Positions 5,038 to 7,628 of a stretch of 7,628 nucleotides of DNA are shown one piece after another. Positions within the stretch are counted from its first letter, which is position 1. Every line of letters begins with the position of its first letter. The position numbers and the translations under genes were made by a program. The notes beneath the pieces are model-generated. The model worked only from the letters and a program-made list of their open reading frames with translations, did no database searches and was not told the origin of the DNA. This DNA comes from Candidatus Odinarchaeota archaeon (GTDB taxonomy: Archaea; Asgardarchaeota; JAGGXT01): assembly GCA_021162905.1 (NCBI GenBank), contig JAGGXT010000233.1, forward strand, positions 1 through 7,628, read 5' to 3'.

Positions 5038-6423
5038 ATGGAAATTCGTTTTTTAGGCGCAGCCAAAGAAGTTACGGGATCCATGCATATGGTTAGTATT
5101 GGTGATTTTGATATAATTCTTGATGCAGGAAAATTTAGCGGCCCTAGGAAAATCGAAAGGGAGAAGAACGGGAGATTCTTTTTCAATCCGGAGGAAGCTG
5201 AACGTATTATTCTGTCGCATTCTCATCTGGATCACAGTGGACGTTTGCCCATACTTATGCGTCGTGGATTTCATGGAAAAATATTTACAACTGGTGCTAC
5301 TGCTGATGTAATGGATGTTATTCTGAGAGATGCAGCAGAAATTGAGGAAAAGTATATTGATATGCTTAGAGAAACCTTGGAAGATGAGCCTGTCGAGCCA
5401 CTATTTACGTATAGTGATGTGAAAGCCATATACTCGCACTTAGTAACGTATGATTACTACAAGGAATTTAATTTGCGTGATGACATAACAGTCACATTTT
5501 ATGACGCAGGGCACATCCTTGGCTCTGCATCAACGAAATTAACAGTCCAAGGCAAAAACTCTGAGATAAATCTTCTGTATACTGGAGATGTTGGGAGACC
5601 AGATATGCCCTTTGTTCGCGATCCAGATATTGTTAAGAATGTAGATTACCTCATAATTGAAGCTACTTATGGTGATTCACTGCATGAAAGTCTTGGTTTA
5701 GCAGTTGAAAAAATAAAAAGACTCGTGATATGGATTTATAGGCATGATGGAAAACTGATTGTTCCATCTTTCGCATTAGGAAGAACACAGAACCTCATTT
5801 ATATACTAAACTATCTTGTGGAACACGGTCATATACCTGTTGTTCCAACTTACATTGATAGTCCTCTTGCAACAGATATCGTTGATCTATATAGATCACA
5901 CAAAGAATGCTACGATGAAGAAACCTGGGAATTGATAAACTCTGGAGATAATCCTCTCGAGTTTAAAGGTCTGCATTTTGTAAAAAGTGATAGTGAATCA
6001 AGAGATTTAGACTACCTAAGAGGCCCTGCTATTATTATCTCATCATCTGGTATGTGCACTGGCGGACGTGTTGTTAGACACCTATATCACTATATCGACA
6101 AGAGAAATACCGCAGTGTTGTTCACAGGATATCAAGCTGAAGGGACTTTGGGCCGTGAAATTTTAGAAGGTGCAAGGTATATTAAACTATATGGGAAAAG
6201 ACTGTCAGTGCGTGCACGAATAGAACAAATTAATGGACTCAGCGCACATGCAGACCAAAAAGAGCTTCTGAATTACATAAAACATTTAGGGAATATTAAG
6301 AAAATTTTCTTGGTTCATGGGGAGAAAAGAGCACTTAACACATTTTCTAAAATTTTGAAGAAGAACTGTTATGATGTAAAGATTCCAAGCCTTGGCAATG
6401 TATGGAAGTTAGAAAAGCCTTAG
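5038..6423 (+). CDS. Beta-CASP metallo-beta-lactamase-fold ribonuclease (YSH1/CPSF type)
   Basis: This 461-residue protein is a probable zinc-dependent RNA endo- or exonuclease of the COG1236 group, acting in cytoplasmic RNA processing or decay. All metal-site motifs are present: D29 (motif I), H61-x-H63-x-D65-H66 (SHSHLDH, motif II), H159 (DAGHILGS, motif III), D184 (YTGDVGR, motif IV), E208 (IEATYGD, motif A), H404 (LSAHADQ, motif B) and H427 (FLVHGEK, motif C). A histidine at motif C marks the RNA-cutting branch; DNA-cutting relatives have valine there. The beta-CASP domain spans about 215-370, with GYQAEGTLG just before the return to the lactamase fold. There is no N-terminal KH region, so it is not aCPSF1, the archaeal termination factor. 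The opening FLGAAKEVTGS and the short length resemble aCPSF2 and bacterial enzymes such as Thermus TTHA0252. It is transcribed alone, divergent from the surface-protein gene. Confidence 0.93.
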   Translation: MEIRFLGAAKEVTGSMHMVSIGDFDIILDAGKFSGPRKIEREKNGRFFFNPEEAERIILSHSHLDHSGRLPILMRRGFHGKIFTTGATADVMDVILRDAAEIEEKYIDMLRETLEDEPVEPLFTYSDVKAIYSHLVTYDYYKEFNLRDDITVTFYDAGHILGSASTKLTVQGKNSEINLLYTGDVGRPDMPFVRDPDIVKNVDYLIIEATYGDSLHESLGLAVEKIKRLVIWIYRHDGKLIVPSFALGRTQNLIYILNYLVEHGHIPVVPTYIDSPLATDIVDLYRSHKECYDEETWELINSGDNPLEFKGLHFVKSDSESRDLDYLRGPAIIISSSGMCTGGRVVRHLYHYIDKRNTAVLFTGYQAEGTLGREILEGARYIKLYGKRLSVRARIEQINGLSAHADQKELLNYIKHLGNIKKIFLVHGEKRALNTFSKILKKNCYDVKIPSLGNVWKLEKP

Positions 6424-6684
6424 CAAAATTCGATTAAAGAACAAAAAATTCTACTTCTTACTATAAAGAAAATAGCAGAGCAACCTAACAAAACAAGAGA
6501 AAATCTTAAGGAAAAAAGATAGGGACATATAAATATACGGCCTTTTATAATGCTTGTATGTTGTCTTGCTAAAAAGTTAATAGCTATAATTTTATATCTA
6601 TGTTTCTTGAATTAACCTTTTGATGCTGAATATTTTGAATATAATTGATTTAGGTTGACTTAATGAATGTTAAACTAATGTGAG
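6424..6684. other. 261-bp intergenic region without a supportable gene
   Basis: No tRNA, convincing C/D-box RNA or coding ORF was found. It holds a well-formed TATA-like element (ATATAAATATA, 6527-6537), a second T/A-rich box (TTTATAAT, 6544-6551) and a third nearer the next gene. A 21-codon ORF begins at 6550 (MLVCCLAKKLIAIILYLCFLN) but lacks ribosome-binding support. The unusual length relative to the other gaps leaves room for a long leader or a small RNA, but nothing proves either. Confidence 0.5.
6638..6645 (+). promoter_or_regulatory. Candidate TATA box for the creatininase-family gene
   Basis: AATATAAT lies about 43 bp ahead of the ATG at 6685, which would give a start site near 6668 and a leader of about 17-26 nt. 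The match is moderate, and stronger TATA-like sequences lie about 110 bp further upstream, so the promoter is uncertain. Confidence 0.3.
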
Positions 6685-7428
6685 ATGACTAATATGGAAA
6701 GAGAAATTTTTTACTTGACATATTCTAAGGTTGGTAAACTCATTAGCGAGGGTATAACTCGAGCAATCCTCCCTGTTGGCACGCTTGAAGCTCATGGCCC
6801 ACATTTGCCATTAGGCACGGACACAATAATCCCTTATGAACTGGCTAAAGTACTGGCAAACAAATTAAATGCACTGATACTTCCGCCCATTTCATATGGT
6901 GTAGTGACCTCCTTACTTGGTTATCCGGGGAGTATAACAATATCAAAAGAAACCCTTGAGGCAATGGTTTATGAAATTATAACCAGTTTCAGTAGACATG
7001 GCGTTGATACTTTTATTATATTAAATGGACATGGTGGGAACAATGCCGCGTTGGAAAATGTTGCAAGGCGTTTATGGGTTGAAAGGAAACTAAAAATAAT
7101 TTTAATTCATTGGTGGATTTTCGCTTCTGATTTAACATTGGAAGTACTTAAAGAACCAGCTGGTCATGCAGGCATAGATGAAACTGCGGCTATTATTGCA
7201 ACTCACCCTAACCTAGTTGATAAAGAAGCAGATATAGAGTCTGAAATTTTTCTTCATACAAAGGGTTTGTCAGTATACCCTAGTCCAGGGTCTATTTTCC
7301 TTTACGATAAAGAAAAGAAGGGAAAGCCTAAATTTGATGAAGAGCTTGCTAATAAATTCTGGGTTTCTCTAATCAATTTTATCTACGAACAAGTATCTCA
7401 GATTTTAACTAAGTTGGAACATAAGTAG
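6685..7428 (+). CDS. Creatininase-family metal-dependent amidohydrolase
   Basis: This 247-residue protein has the usual length for the creatininase family. Metal-binding motifs are intact: E35-x-H37 and D46 in GTLEAHGPHLPLGTD, H116 in LNGHGGNN and E166 in GHAGIDETA. The family cleaves C-N bonds in varied substrates. Members include creatininase, the archaeal riboflavin/F420-pathway formamide hydrolase ArfB and the mycofactocin peptidase MftE. The NGHGGN form is shared by ArfB and MftE, whereas creatininase has NGHYEN. No riboflavin, F420 or mycofactocin gene lies in the window, so substrate cannot be assigned; ArfB is the most natural archaeal guess but unproven. The start is open: ATG 6685 has no good Shine-Dalgarno, whereas ATG 6694 has GAGATGAC four bases upstream, the same spacing as padR and the RNase gene, and would remove three residues. 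Confidence 0.9.
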   Translation: MTNMEREIFYLTYSKVGKLISEGITRAILPVGTLEAHGPHLPLGTDTIIPYELAKVLANKLNALILPPISYGVVTSLLGYPGSITISKETLEAMVYEIITSFSRHGVDTFIILNGHGGNNAALENVARRLWVERKLKIILIHWWIFASDLTLEVLKEPAGHAGIDETAAIIATHPNLVDKEADIESEIFLHTKGLSVYPSPGSIFLYDKEKKGKPKFDEELANKFWVSLINFIYEQVSQILTKLEHK

Positions 7429-7601
7429 CAATGAAACATTTTATAGTATACCTTGCACATTTCGCACAAATTTATTCTATTCTTCATAGTATTCCTTATT
7501 TCACATTGTAATAGAAATAATAAAAAGGGTTCTGCCAATACGTTCCTAAATTTGGTCATTTTCTTTAATTTTTCACTAAACTCCGGCAAAAATGAATACA
7601 T

Positions 7602-7613
7602 TTTTATATATTC
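7602..7613. promoter_or_regulatory. TATA-like element near the window edge
   Basis: The stretch TTTTTATATATT reads as a TATA box on either strand. On the plus strand it would serve a gene starting beyond the window, which fits its position after the amidohydrolase gene. On the minus strand it would start transcription near 7582, inside a short cysteine-containing ORF. Direction cannot be decided here. Confidence 0.3.
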
Positions 7614-7628
7614 ACTATAGTAATTATA

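Noticed and set aside
4899..5311. Short ORFs on both strands over the start of the RNase gene
   Set aside because: They overlap the conserved N-terminal motifs of the RNase in other frames and look like nothing known.
6550..6615. 21-codon ORF as a micropeptide gene
   Set aside because: It has no Shine-Dalgarno sequence, the TATA-like box is too close for a leaderless start, and ORFs of this size are common by chance.
6660..6700. C/D-box-like RNA suggested by the GAGATGA sequence near the amidohydrolase start
   Set aside because: It does not match the RUGAUGA box and no properly spaced CUGA boxes were found.
1592..7520. Similar 15-mers TTGTAATGGAAATAA (about 1593) and TTGTAATAGAAATAA (about 7507) as possible repeat or insertion boundaries
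   Set aside because: A one-mismatch 15-mer pair is expected by chance in a sequence this AT-rich, and no target duplication or inverted ends accompany them.
1..7628. tRNA, rRNA, CRISPR array, transposase or integrase
   Set aside because: No T-arm-like motif in a cloverleaf context, no regularly spaced repeats and no mobile-element protein were seen on either strand.

Overview
The window looks like a piece of an AT-rich archaeal chromosome. I infer Archaea, more likely Thermoproteota/TACK than Euryarchaeota, though no single gene proves the phylum. The signs are TATA-box promoters about 27 bp ahead of starts, one probably leaderless GTG gene, Shine-Dalgarno (SD) sequences of the GAGGTGAT type ahead of others, a VapBC pair with an archaeal-style ribbon-helix-helix antitoxin, and a large secreted NosD-like beta-helix protein with a C-terminal membrane anchor. 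No rRNA, tRNA, CRISPR array or transposase was seen.

Layout. Positions 1-730 hold a type II toxin-antitoxin operon (vapB then vapC, overlapping by 14 nt). Its promoter has a TATA box flanked by two copies of a 10-bp repeat with a palindromic core, and two hairpin/T-run elements follow it. Positions 825-1565 hold a compact two-gene module: a 75-residue two-helix membrane protein with histidines spaced as in b-type cytochromes, and a small PadR-family regulator. Each gene has its own promoter, and both promoters carry the same 20-bp operator-like palindrome, ATAGTAA-N6-TTACTAT. This is the clearest regulatory signal in the window.

Positions 1608-4853 (minus strand) encode a 1081-residue surface protein: signal/anchor helix, long right-handed beta-helix with two NosD-like modules, two Ig-like domains and a C-terminal transmembrane helix. 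It runs convergent to padR and divergent from the next gene. Positions 5038-6423 encode a beta-CASP metallo-beta-lactamase-fold ribonuclease with all catalytic motifs intact. Positions 6685-7428 encode a creatininase-family metal-dependent amidohydrolase. The last 200 bp hold no gene I can defend, only a TATA-like element near the edge.

How the genes work together. VapBC is a self-contained, probably autoregulated unit. The PadR protein probably represses both its own gene and the membrane-protein gene. The surface protein, the RNase and the amidohydrolase have separate promoters and share no obvious pathway. The window reads as a mixed chromosomal region, not one large functional island. The best candidate for something under-described is the PadR / mini-cytochrome-like module.
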